Shown here one piece after another: positions 9,801 to 18,000 of a DNA stretch of 64,000 nucleotides. Each line of letters starts with the position of its first letter. Position 1 is the first letter of the stretch. The notes below the pieces were generated by a model. That model did not search any database. It had not been told where the DNA came from and worked only from the letters and a program-made list of their open reading frames with translations. A program made the translations under genes and the position numbers. The stretch spans positions 111,925 to 175,924 of the forward strand of contig NZ_AP024564.1 of the NCBI RefSeq assembly GCF_018409545.1. Reading direction: 5' to 3'. The stretch is from Allochromatium tepidum. GTDB lineage: Bacteria > Pseudomonadota > Gammaproteobacteria > Chromatiales > Chromatiaceae.

Positions 9801-11426
9801 GTCGATTATCAGATGGGATCCGCTGGTGGGTCTGGTCACTATGGCGCCCCCCGCGGTGAGCCTATGGGGCGGACAACGGCGGCGCGACGCGAGCAGTTCG
9901 GTGCCATGATCGATGCGGCCGCGCAGCGCCATGGACTGGATCCGGCCTTGCTGCATGGGCTGGTTCGCGCCGAATCCAATTACAACCCCAATGCCGTTTC
10001 CCCGGCGGGGGCAGTGGGTCTTGGCCAGTTGACGCCTGCCACCGCTGAGCGCTTCGGTGTGCCGGCCGGCCAACTGACCGATCCGCAGCGCAACATTGAG
10101 GGCGCGGCGAAGTATTTGAGTTGGCTGATGAATAAATTCGGCGGCAATGAGCAACTGGCCCTGGCCGGTTACAACGCGGGCGAAGGGGCCGTGATGAAGT
10201 ACGGCAATACGATCCCGCCTTACAAGGAAACTCAAGCTTATGTGCCGAAGGTGCTCGGTTTCGCCGCTCAGGAACGGGAACGGCGCGGTCAGGGCATGGG
10301 CGGCTTTGAGCAATCGCGTGGCCGGCTGCAAGCCGAAGGGGCCGGATTCCGCTCGCAAGTCGACGCCGGGCGTCGTGAGACAGCCGATCGAGTGGATGCA
10401 CGACAAGACGAAATCATCCAGAGAGGCAAGGATTTGGTGGCCGATATGCAGGGACTCATTAAGAACGCCGTTCAACGCGGCGAGATTGGTTCGGATGGTC
10501 AGCGTCTGAATGCCTCGGAATTGCAGGCGCTTCAGCGCGGCCTGGCCAACATGGCCATGCTTCCATCGGAAGAAGCGAACAAAATCTTCCTGCAAGGCGG
10601 AAACTCCTCGACCTTGGATGCCGTGTTCGCTGGTCTTCGGCAGATGGGTGTGCCGGAAAACGCCCTCAATTACCTGCGCGATCTGCTCGGCAGTACCCCG
10701 ACACAGGATGGCGTTCCCATCACCAATCAAGCGCCGGGGGCAGCACCGGTCCCTGCACAGACTCCTACACAGGATGGCCCAGCGCCGGGGGCGGCCCCGG
10801 CGACGGTTGGCGGACCAACCGCGTCAACGCATATGGACAGTTCGGCAGGCAGCGGAGCACCGCTGTCCAGCACTCAACTCGACCACGCTCGCCTGCAAAA
10901 CGATCTCGGGGGCGGCGGAAGTCTGCGGCAAACAGCCATGGCCGATGCCGGAGCCTCCCCAGGTTCGATGTCGGATGTCGCCACGCTTCGCCAGTACACC
11001 GAGGCAAGCGCGTTGGCGCTCCAGGGCGGACAGGCCAATCCGGACAGTGCGACGACATTTCACCAGGCACCTGCCTACAGTTCCGCCGGCCAGTCTGCTA
11101 TGGCCGCTGATCAAGGCTCAGGCGCTTCAGGGTTCCAGGGCGGATCCACTGGAGCGTCGACCGGATCGCTTCAATCGAATGAGCAGGGATCGTCGCAAAG
11201 CACGTCACCGACCTCGATATTGGGTACTCAAGGCGACTCGCCTGCCTTGAGTCAAGCGCCGAGCACTCAGGGCGGTCCGAGCTCCATGAACGCGACGAAC
11301 GACGGTGGCCGGCCGACCGCGCCGACGGGCAGTCACGGTGAGGCGGGCGCAAGCCTGGGGGCCGTGGCCGGCGCCATGACCGCTTCTATCGCTGTCGGGG
11401 GGGGGGGTTATGACGGTCTCGATTGA
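6864..11426 (+). CDS. traG: TraG mating-pair protein with internal transglycosylase domain
   Basis: A 1520-residue protein. Residues 1-480 are TraG_N-like with several membrane spans (about 28-50, 85-115, 350-375, 385-410), placing it in the inner membrane as the F-type mating-pair stabilization and entry-exclusion component. A long Gln/Ala/Gly/Ser-rich periplasmic part follows. At residues about 1015-1130 there is a complete SLT lytic transglycosylase domain with the catalytic Glu in RAESNYNP and the signature AGYNAGEGAV. Lytic domains in F-type systems are normally separate proteins, so this is a fusion. The C-terminus reads into 11 consecutive G residues, then stops 19 bases later; one G fewer would join it to the next frame. 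Confidence 0.85.
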   Translation: MSYTIYTISDPQTLGAAMNGMALFFGQESWIASALQTGLVLSLIFILAQGVLQKGLRLDVMLLQLIVVWGAFLPKTTVVIEQFNHEAAPIVVDNVPYAIAIPGAVAGAFALYMTEKIETAVSGVDGYPISVTGAEHPFTPAKILLGFASCPSDPLKCLDRNLAETMRNGIRYCGGSDLSNIRFHKVSNVLEEFANTMTRSGSTVIYTKDKPYQDGGGGGEATSCSGARSHLLGIASAIDSGEFGAFTSAAQGIVNQSTSRRYHGNTSDISLDDALTLVANVTDDIGRIDALALTNVMTYSIAAQMALNASSPIDQMNVIRADNGLFRWAEESSYTAFMTSTTAPKMMDILFFIFIAATPLIMFVVVANPQSGLKTAGSYVMFGIWTQSWTPVMAIVMAWYQVEIENYSQPGTAGVTVEYVSGLMRHVMVSTITAGKMIENAPFMTFAILTGSMFALSQMVSRLTSSEMPRYNPDVGGEMKGAGGSGGAGASAHRDMALGKLANLYGAQTALAGGLGSAPVSGDANAVFGSGGLSTISVDSGLSDGIGYSSQQTLAAKSGVNESVGKLLNVAESLKESATQTQTAGTGGSSQTEFTSGTAREAGVTRADGSQTQSGTTTRAGSNNSFAFSEGLTVSKNLLGGISQTAGEESRDTSLPMDRRTSAAGVEQAARAAQQAIQEAAAAGGSNAALNQAAQQAADAAQQAATNHDQRFAGGHGGKTGGILKRALAMLPDVRIQGGANAQQGTTQAVEGFFGKGNTTATTGSNSTKFSSTSGEKAGTGSDYKNTDQTSQSSERMRQAIDNAQQAVSRLYEAAATESAMRSMQSQLQSSGTQQLSGAQVTNQYGDMMRAAGQASGTSGEALNALMAKMAPVFSGQGEAFAQFQREAQNNLPQMEMHGRGSMLNNDQKAAAAAWQALSRMANSGDLSHRILGQAGALQMAQAAGIHTAVDPMALAAQAGALAGLRSGVEAQFGSFGAGVDYQMGSAGGSGHYGAPRGEPMGRTTAARREQFGAMIDAAAQRHGLDPALLHGLVRAESNYNPNAVSPAGAVGLGQLTPATAERFGVPAGQLTDPQRNIEGAAKYLSWLMNKFGGNEQLALAGYNAGEGAVMKYGNTIPPYKETQAYVPKVLGFAAQERERRGQGMGGFEQSRGRLQAEGAGFRSQVDAGRRETADRVDARQDEIIQRGKDLVADMQGLIKNAVQRGEIGSDGQRLNASELQALQRGLANMAMLPSEEANKIFLQGGNSSTLDAVFAGLRQMGVPENALNYLRDLLGSTPTQDGVPITNQAPGAAPVPAQTPTQDGPAPGAAPATVGGPTASTHMDSSAGSGAPLSSTQLDHARLQNDLGGGGSLRQTAMADAGASPGSMSDVATLRQYTEASALALQGGQANPDSATTFHQAPAYSSAGQSAMAADQGSGASGFQGGSTGASTGSLQSNEQGSSQSTSPTSILGTQGDSPALSQAPSTQGGPSSMNATNDGGRPTAPTGSHGEAGASLGAVAGAMTASIAVGGGGYDGLD
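11397..11407 (+). other. G11 homopolymer at the traG / tail-ORF overlap
   Basis: Eleven consecutive G residues lie inside the last codons of traG. In the present frame traG ends at 11426; with 10 or 13 G the frame continues into the next 517-codon ORF, giving a TraG of roughly 2030 residues. Long G tracts are classic phase-variation sites and also common sequencing-error sites. Confidence 0.8.
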
Positions 11427-12963
11427 CGAGGCGCGTTTGCAGCAAGACCTCGGAAGCGGAGGCGTGCTGCGGCTGACAGCCACAGCGGACGCTACCAGCG
11501 GCGGTGCAATGAGCGACGTTCAGACGCTTATGCAGCGCTCGGACGCCAGTGCGTTGGCGCTCCAGAGCGGACAGACGTCCGCCCTGGGGGAGGCACAATC
11601 GGCACAGGGTCAGACGCCGAATCCGTCGCCGGCAACGTCAAACGCAGCATCGGTCGAGTCGGCATCGCCACCGTCCCAAGGGCTGTCACCCATGGCTTCC
11701 AATCAGCCGGTGACGCCACAGGAACCTCAACAGTCGCAGGGGCAGGCCATGCCGACGACGCAGCCGGTGACGCCACAGGAACCTCAACAGTCGCAGGGGC
11801 AGGCCATGCCGACGACGCAGCCGGTGACGCCACAGGAACCTCAACAGTCGCAGGGGCAGGCCATGCCGACGACGCAGCCGGTGACGCCACAGGAACCTCA
11901 ACAGTCGCAGGGGCAGGCCATGCCGACGACGCAGCCGGTGACGCCACAGGAACCTCAACAGTCGCAGGGGCAGGCCATGCCGACGACGCAGCCGGTGACG
12001 CCACAGGAACCTCAACAGTCGCAGGGGCAGGCCATGCCGACGACGCAGCCGGTGACGCCACAGGAACCTCAACAGTCGCAGGGGCAGGCCATGCCGACGA
12101 CGCAGCCGGTGACGCCCCAGGAAACTCAACAGTCGCAGGGGCAGGCCATGCCGACGACGCAGCCGGTGACGCCCCAGGAACCTCAGCCGTCGCAGGGGCA
12201 GGCCATGCCGACGACGCAGCCGGTGACGCCACAGGAACCTCAACAGTCGCAGGGGCAGGCCATGCCGACGACGCAGCCGGTGACGCCCACTGAACAGGTG
12301 CAGACAGGCCAAGGTCAACAGGCAACTGGTCCAACGAACGTTCAAAACGAGCCGGCAGCACAGCCAAACCAGGGAGCAAACCATAGTCATACGACGGCGG
12401 CACAAATGGAATCGACGCATCCGACCTCGGCGCCGCCCCCCAATCCAAGCAGCCATTCCGAGCCTGGCACTCAAACGCAAAGCCAAGCCATGAGCGTGGG
12501 GGGCGTTCCGGTCGAGTCCGGGACAACGAGCACAACAAGCGCGTCGACAGCCGCGCACGCAGAAACGGCGTCCCAAGGATCGCCCGCACCGGTACAGCCC
12601 AACGAGCCGACAAGTGGATTTATGGGAAGCGGTCCGGCACAGACAGAGAACAGTGCTGCCTTAAATGGCAGCGGTTCAACCGTGGAAACCCGAACCGTGG
12701 AGACCCAGAGCCATACCAATACGGTTGAGACGCACAGTCAGGTTGTCGAAACGGGAGGAGGCTCCTCGTCCGGCAGTGGTCTTCCAGAGATCGGGGTCAT
12801 GAGCGGTGCATCGAGCGAGCCGACCATGATTGTGTATGCACCGTCTGCGTCGACCGACGCGGGGTTCAGCGGTAAGCCGAACCAGAAGGGGTCGGCTGTT
12901 GTCGATTCACCGACCGGGGGCGGGGCGAACAAGGGCAAGCCGCCGATACCTGGGCGGGATTGA
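11410..12963 (+). CDS. TraG C-terminal extension, repeat-rich tail
   Basis: A 517-residue low-complexity ORF with no Shine-Dalgarno sequence before its ATG apart from the G tract itself. Its first 55 residues (EARLQQDLGSGGVLR...ASALALQSGQ) match a module near the end of traG (HARLQNDLGGGGSLR...ASALALQGGQ, about 10872-11034), showing it belongs to the same polypeptide. Ten 19-residue repeats follow (QPVTPQEPQQSQGQAMPTT), then a Ser/Thr/Gly-rich end. It is probably the periplasmic or surface tail of TraG, read by frameshift or in a different G-tract state. Function of the tail unknown. Confidence 0.6.
   Translation: MTVSIDEARLQQDLGSGGVLRLTATADATSGGAMSDVQTLMQRSDASALALQSGQTSALGEAQSAQGQTPNPSPATSNAASVESASPPSQGLSPMASNQPVTPQEPQQSQGQAMPTTQPVTPQEPQQSQGQAMPTTQPVTPQEPQQSQGQAMPTTQPVTPQEPQQSQGQAMPTTQPVTPQEPQQSQGQAMPTTQPVTPQEPQQSQGQAMPTTQPVTPQEPQQSQGQAMPTTQPVTPQETQQSQGQAMPTTQPVTPQEPQPSQGQAMPTTQPVTPQEPQQSQGQAMPTTQPVTPTEQVQTGQGQQATGPTNVQNEPAAQPNQGANHSHTTAAQMESTHPTSAPPPNPSSHSEPGTQTQSQAMSVGGVPVESGTTSTTSASTAAHAETASQGSPAPVQPNEPTSGFMGSGPAQTENSAALNGSGSTVETRTVETQSHTNTVETHSQVVETGGGSSSGSGLPEIGVMSGASSEPTMIVYAPSASTDAGFSGKPNQKGSAVVDSPTGGGANKGKPPIPGRD
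11704..12288 (+). repeat. 57-bp coding tandem repeat (10 full copies plus a part)
   Basis: Copies start at 11704 and every 57 bp to 12217, with a partial copy at 12274. Most are identical at the DNA level; the variants are those at 12103 (ACT for CCT) and 12160 (CAGCCG for CAACAG). Each encodes the 19-residue unit QPVTPQEPQQSQGQAMPTT. Near-identity implies recent expansion, so copy number probably varies among strains. Confidence 0.95.
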
Positions 12964-12978
12964 TCAAGACGCGCGGCA

Positions 12979-13064
12979 AACCCCGTCCTTCAGGGCGGGG
13001 AGGATGTCAGCTCGCATAAACGAGGTTCCCGTCCCTAAAGACGGGATTTCTCGCGGAGGAACTG
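12979..13064 (+). mobile_element. Two facing palindromic element ends
   Basis: First part (12979-13010): CCCCGTCCTTCAGGGCGGGG followed by AGGATGTCAG, an end in reverse orientation. Second part (from about 13028): GTTCCCGTCCCT/AAAGACGGGATTTCTCGCGGAGGAACTG, ending immediately before the ATG at 13065 and providing that gene's GGAGGA signal, exactly as at 3038. Confidence 0.65.
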
Positions 13065-13361
13065 ATGAGCACACCCAATTCGATTTTTTTCACACCGGCC
13101 ATGGTCTTCGCGTACCGGGGAGACGTCTCGGCGCTCAAGGCGATCATCCAGCGTAGCGTCTTGGTTCAGCCGCGCCCTCCCGAAGGACCAGCGCAGAAAC
13201 GGACGCAGCGCTCTCCCGTTTGGGAAAAGGATTGCGGATACAAATTTGGAGCCTTGAATCCGGCCGATGAAGGGCGTGGATTGGCCGCCAGTCTCTTCTC
13301 CGCGGTGCCGGACGAAGAAGATCGCCTGTTTTTGTCCGGAAACCCAGAAACCTGTTCCTAA
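13065..13361 (+). CDS. Small hypothetical protein
   Basis: A 98-residue soluble protein (MSTPNSIFFTPAMVFAYRGD...) without signal peptide or recognised domain. The start is fixed by the GGAGGAACTG-ATG cassette of the element in front. The gene ends in a 25-bp sequence (13351-13375) that recurs inverted at 31183-31207, just before a helicase gene. Not recognised; its place after traG gives no clear role. Confidence 0.5.
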   Translation: MSTPNSIFFTPAMVFAYRGDVSALKAIIQRSVLVQPRPPEGPAQKRTQRSPVWEKDCGYKFGALNPADEGRGLAASLFSAVPDEEDRLFLSGNPETCS

Positions 13362-13398
13362 AAACCTAAACAAAGCTGCTAAAAAAGATACAACAAAA

Positions 13399-13409
13399 AA
13401 ACATTGTAA
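13399..13409 (+). promoter_or_regulatory. Candidate operator AAACATTGTAA
   Basis: One of a set of related ACATTGT-centred palindromes found at 23229, 28674 and 30898. This one lies about 70 bp before the lipoprotein gene at 13478 in an AT-rich stretch, upstream of a terminator hairpin. Confidence 0.35.
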
Positions 13410-13428
13410 CTTCCTTGTAGAATCAACG

Positions 13429-13463
13429 GCCTGATCGGGCTAAAATCCGGTCAGGCTTTTTTT
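13429..13463 (+). terminator. Rho-independent terminator
   Basis: Stem GCCTGATCGG (13429-13438) with CCGGTCAGGC (13447-13456), one T-G wobble, followed by T7. It ends the transfer operon before the lipoprotein gene. Confidence 0.85.
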
Positions 13464-13477
13464 CTGCGAGAACCTCC

Positions 13478-14239
13478 ATGCGACCACTCCATCTTGCCTT
13501 GCCGCTATCGGCCGCCGTCAGCCTGGCGGGGTGTTCGGACTCAGGGCCGCCCCCAGTACCTGTCACGCTCGTACCACCGGTCGGTGTCAGCACACCGGAA
13601 ACGACCGCTTCCCCCCTTGCCCCTGAAGCCGCACCGGTTGCGCGTACCACCCCAAAACCCACGCCGCCAACCGAGCGCGATCTTTATGACCGCATGGCGG
13701 CGCGCGCCCAGCAGGGCGACGTCGAGGCGCGCTTCGAGGTGGCCATGATGCATCTACTGGGGAAGGGCGGAGCGGAGAAAGACCGCGGACTGGCCCTCGA
13801 AATGCTCAAGCGCGCCGCCGACGACGGCTCACAGCGGGCGGCCATCAATCTGGCCAACCTCCTGATCGAGAGTGATCGTGAGCAAGCGCTGAGGCTGTAT
13901 GAAAAAGCCGGAGAAGCCGGGGATATCGACGCGCTCCGGCACGCCGCATTCCTCCTGGCCTACGAAACCGATGGTTCCACGCCGACACAGGACACGGCGC
14001 GACTGGAAAAAGCCCAGAACTATCTCAAGGACGCAGCGGCCAAGGGCGACCTGTTTGCCGAGGCACTCCTGGGCAAACTGCTGCTGGATCTCGGGCAAAC
14101 GCAAGAGGCCGTGCGCCGGCTCAAGAAACCGGCGCTCGCGGGCGTGTCCGGCGCCATGGAGTCCGTGCTGATACTGGCCACTACAGCGCCTGACGCCGTC
14201 GACAAGGCACTGCTGGCCAAGCTCAAGACCATACGCTGA
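13478..14239 (+). CDS. Sel1-repeat lipoprotein
   Basis: A 253-residue protein with a lipoprotein signal (lipobox LAGC, Cys at about residue 19), a Pro/Thr-rich linker, and then Sel1-type helical repeats (ARAQQGDVEARFEVAMMHLLGKG, ALEMLKRAADDGSQRAAINLANLL). It is probably anchored in the outer membrane, facing the periplasm. It is followed 19 bp later by a second Sel1 protein, so the two form a pair and probably act together. Function unknown; the resemblance to the Sel1 protein at 3355 suggests a scaffold for the cell-envelope machinery. Confidence 0.7.
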   Translation: MRPLHLALPLSAAVSLAGCSDSGPPPVPVTLVPPVGVSTPETTASPLAPEAAPVARTTPKPTPPTERDLYDRMAARAQQGDVEARFEVAMMHLLGKGGAEKDRGLALEMLKRAADDGSQRAAINLANLLIESDREQALRLYEKAGEAGDIDALRHAAFLLAYETDGSTPTQDTARLEKAQNYLKDAAAKGDLFAEALLGKLLLDLGQTQEAVRRLKKPALAGVSGAMESVLILATTAPDAVDKALLAKLKTIR

Positions 14240-14258
14240 ACCTCGAGGAGAAGCCGAG

Positions 14259-15098
14259 TTGAAATCCTCTTTCTATCGTGCTCTGACCGCCGCTTCCGTC
14301 GCTGTGCTTGTCAGCGCATCGGTCTGCGCTGAAACCCCGCCGTTCGGCACCCGACAACCCCAGGATACGGAAGCCATGGTACACGAGGCCCGCGAACTGT
14401 TGGCGCAACAGCGCACGCGCGAGGCCTATCTGCTCCTCGAACAGGCCAAGGCACGAGGTAACGCCGAAGCCTATCGGCTGTTGGCCAGCCTTTACGAAGG
14501 TGGTGAAGGCGGCGGCGTGGCACCGGTGCCCTTTATCGCCCGCGACTTCTATTGGATGGGCGCGCTCAGTGGCGACCCCGAATCGATGTATCGCGTGGCT
14601 CAGCGCTACTTCGATAGGGGCAACGAGGAAGACGGGATGAAGTGGCTCGTGCGCGCCGCCGAGCGCGGGCATCCGGGCGCCAACCTCATGCTCGCTCAAC
14701 GGGAGTTTCAGCACAACGATCTCGCCAATGCCCAGCGGCATCTGAAAGCGGCTCTGGAGGCCGGATACCCGGAGGCCAAGCATTTCCTGGTCTCTCTCTA
14801 TGAGACCGGAAGCGGGGGCTTTCCCCAGGATTTCAAACAGGCGTTCGCGGTGCTCGATGAGCTCGCGAAGTCCGGCGATGCGAAAGCCATGCATTCGATG
14901 GGCTTCTATTTCGCTCGTGGGTTGCATGGCGTGAAAAACGACGAAGCGGCTGCGCATTGGTATCACGAAGCGGCCAAAACGGGCTACCGGGATTCCATGG
15001 AGGCCTATTCCTGGATGACCAGAAACGGTATTGGCACAGAGCGTAATGTAGCTGAGGCAGATTGGTATTACCGGCAAACGCGCCGGGGGGGTGGGTGA
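14259..15098 (+). CDS. Exported Sel1-repeat protein (TTG start)
   Basis: A 279-residue protein with a signal peptide ending VCAE and at least five Sel1 repeats (for example AEAYRLLASLYEGGEGG, PESMYRVAQRYFDRGNEEDG, AKAMHSMGFYFARGLHG). The start is TTG at 14259, decided by GAGGAG at 14245-14250 with eight bases of spacing; no ATG fits before the signal peptide. The stop overlaps the next start (TGATG), so it is co-translated with the giant surface protein that follows. Confidence 0.75.
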   Translation: MKSSFYRALTAASVAVLVSASVCAETPPFGTRQPQDTEAMVHEARELLAQQRTREAYLLLEQAKARGNAEAYRLLASLYEGGEGGGVAPVPFIARDFYWMGALSGDPESMYRVAQRYFDRGNEEDGMKWLVRAAERGHPGANLMLAQREFQHNDLANAQRHLKAALEAGYPEAKHFLVSLYETGSGGFPQDFKQAFAVLDELAKSGDAKAMHSMGFYFARGLHGVKNDEAAAHWYHEAAKTGYRDSMEAYSWMTRNGIGTERNVAEADWYYRQTRRGGG

Positions 15099-18000
15099 TG
15101 CGCGCAAGATTTTATACTATCGTCGTTATTTTTCTAGCACTTTCATTTTCAGGGATGCCCGCGAATGCATCTGCGCCACCGACTCCTAATATTACTAACT
15201 ACTACACTCAAAAGTATCCTACCCAGTTTCAAATAATAGTTGATACAGCGCTGCCTGTCGGAACGAGTGTAACGTCTTATGAGAGATCATGGCGCAGACA
15301 GGGCACTTCAACGTGGAGTTCATCAAATTACAGCACTGGTGCTGTAATTGTTGCCCACGGAATTGGCACTGGAGATCTTATAGTCGGTGCAACCTACGAG
15401 ATAAGAATTAGAGCTTGTAATGGGTCCGGATGCTCTGGCTGGTCTAATACGGTTAATGTCGTTGCAGGGTCAATGACCCCTCCAACATGCACAAGCCCTT
15501 GGGGAACAACCGTAAATAATGGCAGCAGCATCACAGCCTATCAATCCAGTTCCGTTCCCTTCGGTTCGTCCTGCGTAAGCCAGACACGAACCTGTAGTAA
15601 CGGGACACTGTCCGGATCTTATACCTATCAGTCCTGTAGTGTGGCATCGCCATCGAATTGTACCGGAACCCCGTGGGGAACCGTTTCACACGGCAGCAGC
15701 GTCACGGCGTATCTATCCAGTTCCGTTCCCTTCGGATCATCCTGTACGAGCGAGACACGAACCTGTAGTAACGGGACACTGTCCGGATCTTATACCTATC
15801 AGTCCTGTAGTGTGGCATCGCCATCGAATTGTACCGGAACCCCGTGGGGAACCGTTTCACACGGCAGCAGCGTCACGGCGTATCTATCCAGTTCCGTTCC
15901 CTTCGGATCATCCTGTACGAGCCAGACACGCACCTGTAACAATGGCTCACTGTCTGGGTCTTATACCAACACATCCTGTAGTGTGGCAGCACCGGCCGAC
16001 TGTTCGACGGCAACACTGAATTGGGGTACATCGAATTACTGCTCCGGCTCAGCCAGTGGCGGACCACATGGCACCACGCGCTCACTGACCAACAGCACAA
16101 CGGGCGCCACCGGCTCGGCGAGCGCGACGTGCAATAACGGAACCTGGAGTTTGAGCGGCGCATCCTGTTCGGCCAATCTGGCGGCTCCAAGCTCTCTTTC
16201 GGCTACTGACGGCACAGTCTCAAACGGCATCAATATAACCTGGGGCAGCGTCTCGGGCGCTTCCAGCTATCTGCTTCAGTACCGAAAACAAGGGACGTCT
16301 ACGTGGAGCAATCTTTATTCAGGGGCGTCGACGTCTTATAGCTGGACAGGGCTTTCCGATGAGAGTGTCTATGAGTTTCAAGTCCTGGCATCAAATGTCT
16401 TGGGGAGCGGATCATTCTCGGCGATTGACACAGGATTCATTCGCAAACTCATCGATCCGAAGTTTGTTTCTCAGTCCGGCATTCCAGCCAAGATCGGTAT
16501 CGGGCAGTCTTTTAACTACACCCAAGTGTGGAGAAACGACGGCTCAGAAACCTGGACAACGGGCGGATCTTACGGCACCTCGCCATTTAATCCATCCAAC
16601 ACCAGCGTTTGGAGTCAGGGATTTACCGCTTTTAGCTCGTCGACTTCTACAAATGGTTCGGTGACGACATCGCTAAGCGCAACAGCCCCCTCCACACCAG
16701 GCACTTATCCTTTGCAGCGGATTTTCACAAAGGGCGGCGTCGAGTACGGAGCGGCATCGACGTCTGTCTCCATTGTGGTTATGGATACCCCCAAATGTTC
16801 AGGGGTTACGGCGAATACGACCACGTTTTACAACAAGGATAATACGGTGACTGTAACCATTAGCGGAGCCTTAGCCAATTCGGTCGAATCGGCGTTCGTT
16901 CGCGTATGGAGCGACGCTAATGGCACGGATGATGTGCGCGATTACACGGCCACCTCGCAGGGGTCAGGAAATTGGCGCGCCACGGTCCCTCTCAACAATC
17001 ACGCCGACTTTGGTTCCATCCAGATCCAAGCTTGGGTCGGAAGTACGGTGTTCCCGGAAGTCATTTGTGCCTCCACCAGCGTCAACTATGTTGAACTTCC
17101 GATTCCACAGTTAACCCTCACCCCTACGCTGGGCAGCTTTACCGAAGAGTCCATTCAAGGGTTTGTCGTGGACCGGGCCAATGGGCTCTTTGCCAAGGGT
17201 GTCGTGAACCTGGGTGATGCCTTCAATACCCTCAAGACCAAAATCGAGATTCGCAATGTAGGGGATGTTGTGGTTGCAACCGTGGGGAATGTGACAGCCG
17301 GGGCTGAATCCAATCTCACGACCAACCATACCTCCGGGGATGCCTGGACCATGGCGTCCGGGTCCATTCGCGTGACCTACGCTGATACGGATACCGCCTC
17401 CCAAGGCAAGGAACTCATCGTTCCTGTCCGCTGGCGGGTCGCGCCTATGGTTATGGACGTGGGCCTGACCTATGGTGAGCGACTGCCGCTCGTGGCCACG
17501 GCCAGCGTCAGTCGGGGCGGGAGCTACAGCCAGGAGTCCCATGGCACGTTTGCCGCTCGACTGGAGCGTCATCCCAGCGGTGCGGCGGTCGCTCCTGAAC
17601 AGACCGTCAACGAGGGGCTCTCCCTGTTCGATAGCGGCCTGGATTACGCCACGCTCTACAACGCTTCCCTGGTCGCCGTGATGCGCGCGCTGCCCCCGGA
17701 TGGCGTGACCTTGCTTAGTGCCATCGAGTTTCGCAGCACCGCCGTCAGTCCGCCCGCCTTGCCGCCCGCCACCGTCAATGCGACCGATGGAACACGCGAG
17801 GATGATGTGCGAATCACATGGCCGGCTCTCGCCCCCGGCAACGCCTTCAAGTACCGCGTTTATCGGGATGGCACTGAAATCTCCGATAGCTCATTGGGCG
17901 TCTCCGGCACCTCTTTGATCGATGAGCCGCCGGAACGGGGCAAAAACTATACGTATGCGGTGCGTTCGATCCTGGGAAGCAACACCAGCGCACAGGCGAC

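Noticed and set aside
9459..10730. 423-codon antisense frame within traG
   Set aside because: Shadow of a strongly coding gene in the opposite strand; no motifs and no initiation signal.
12957..13010. oriT-like inverted repeats
   Set aside because: The hairpins are the same palindromic element ends seen at many places; no nick-site consensus could be recognised.
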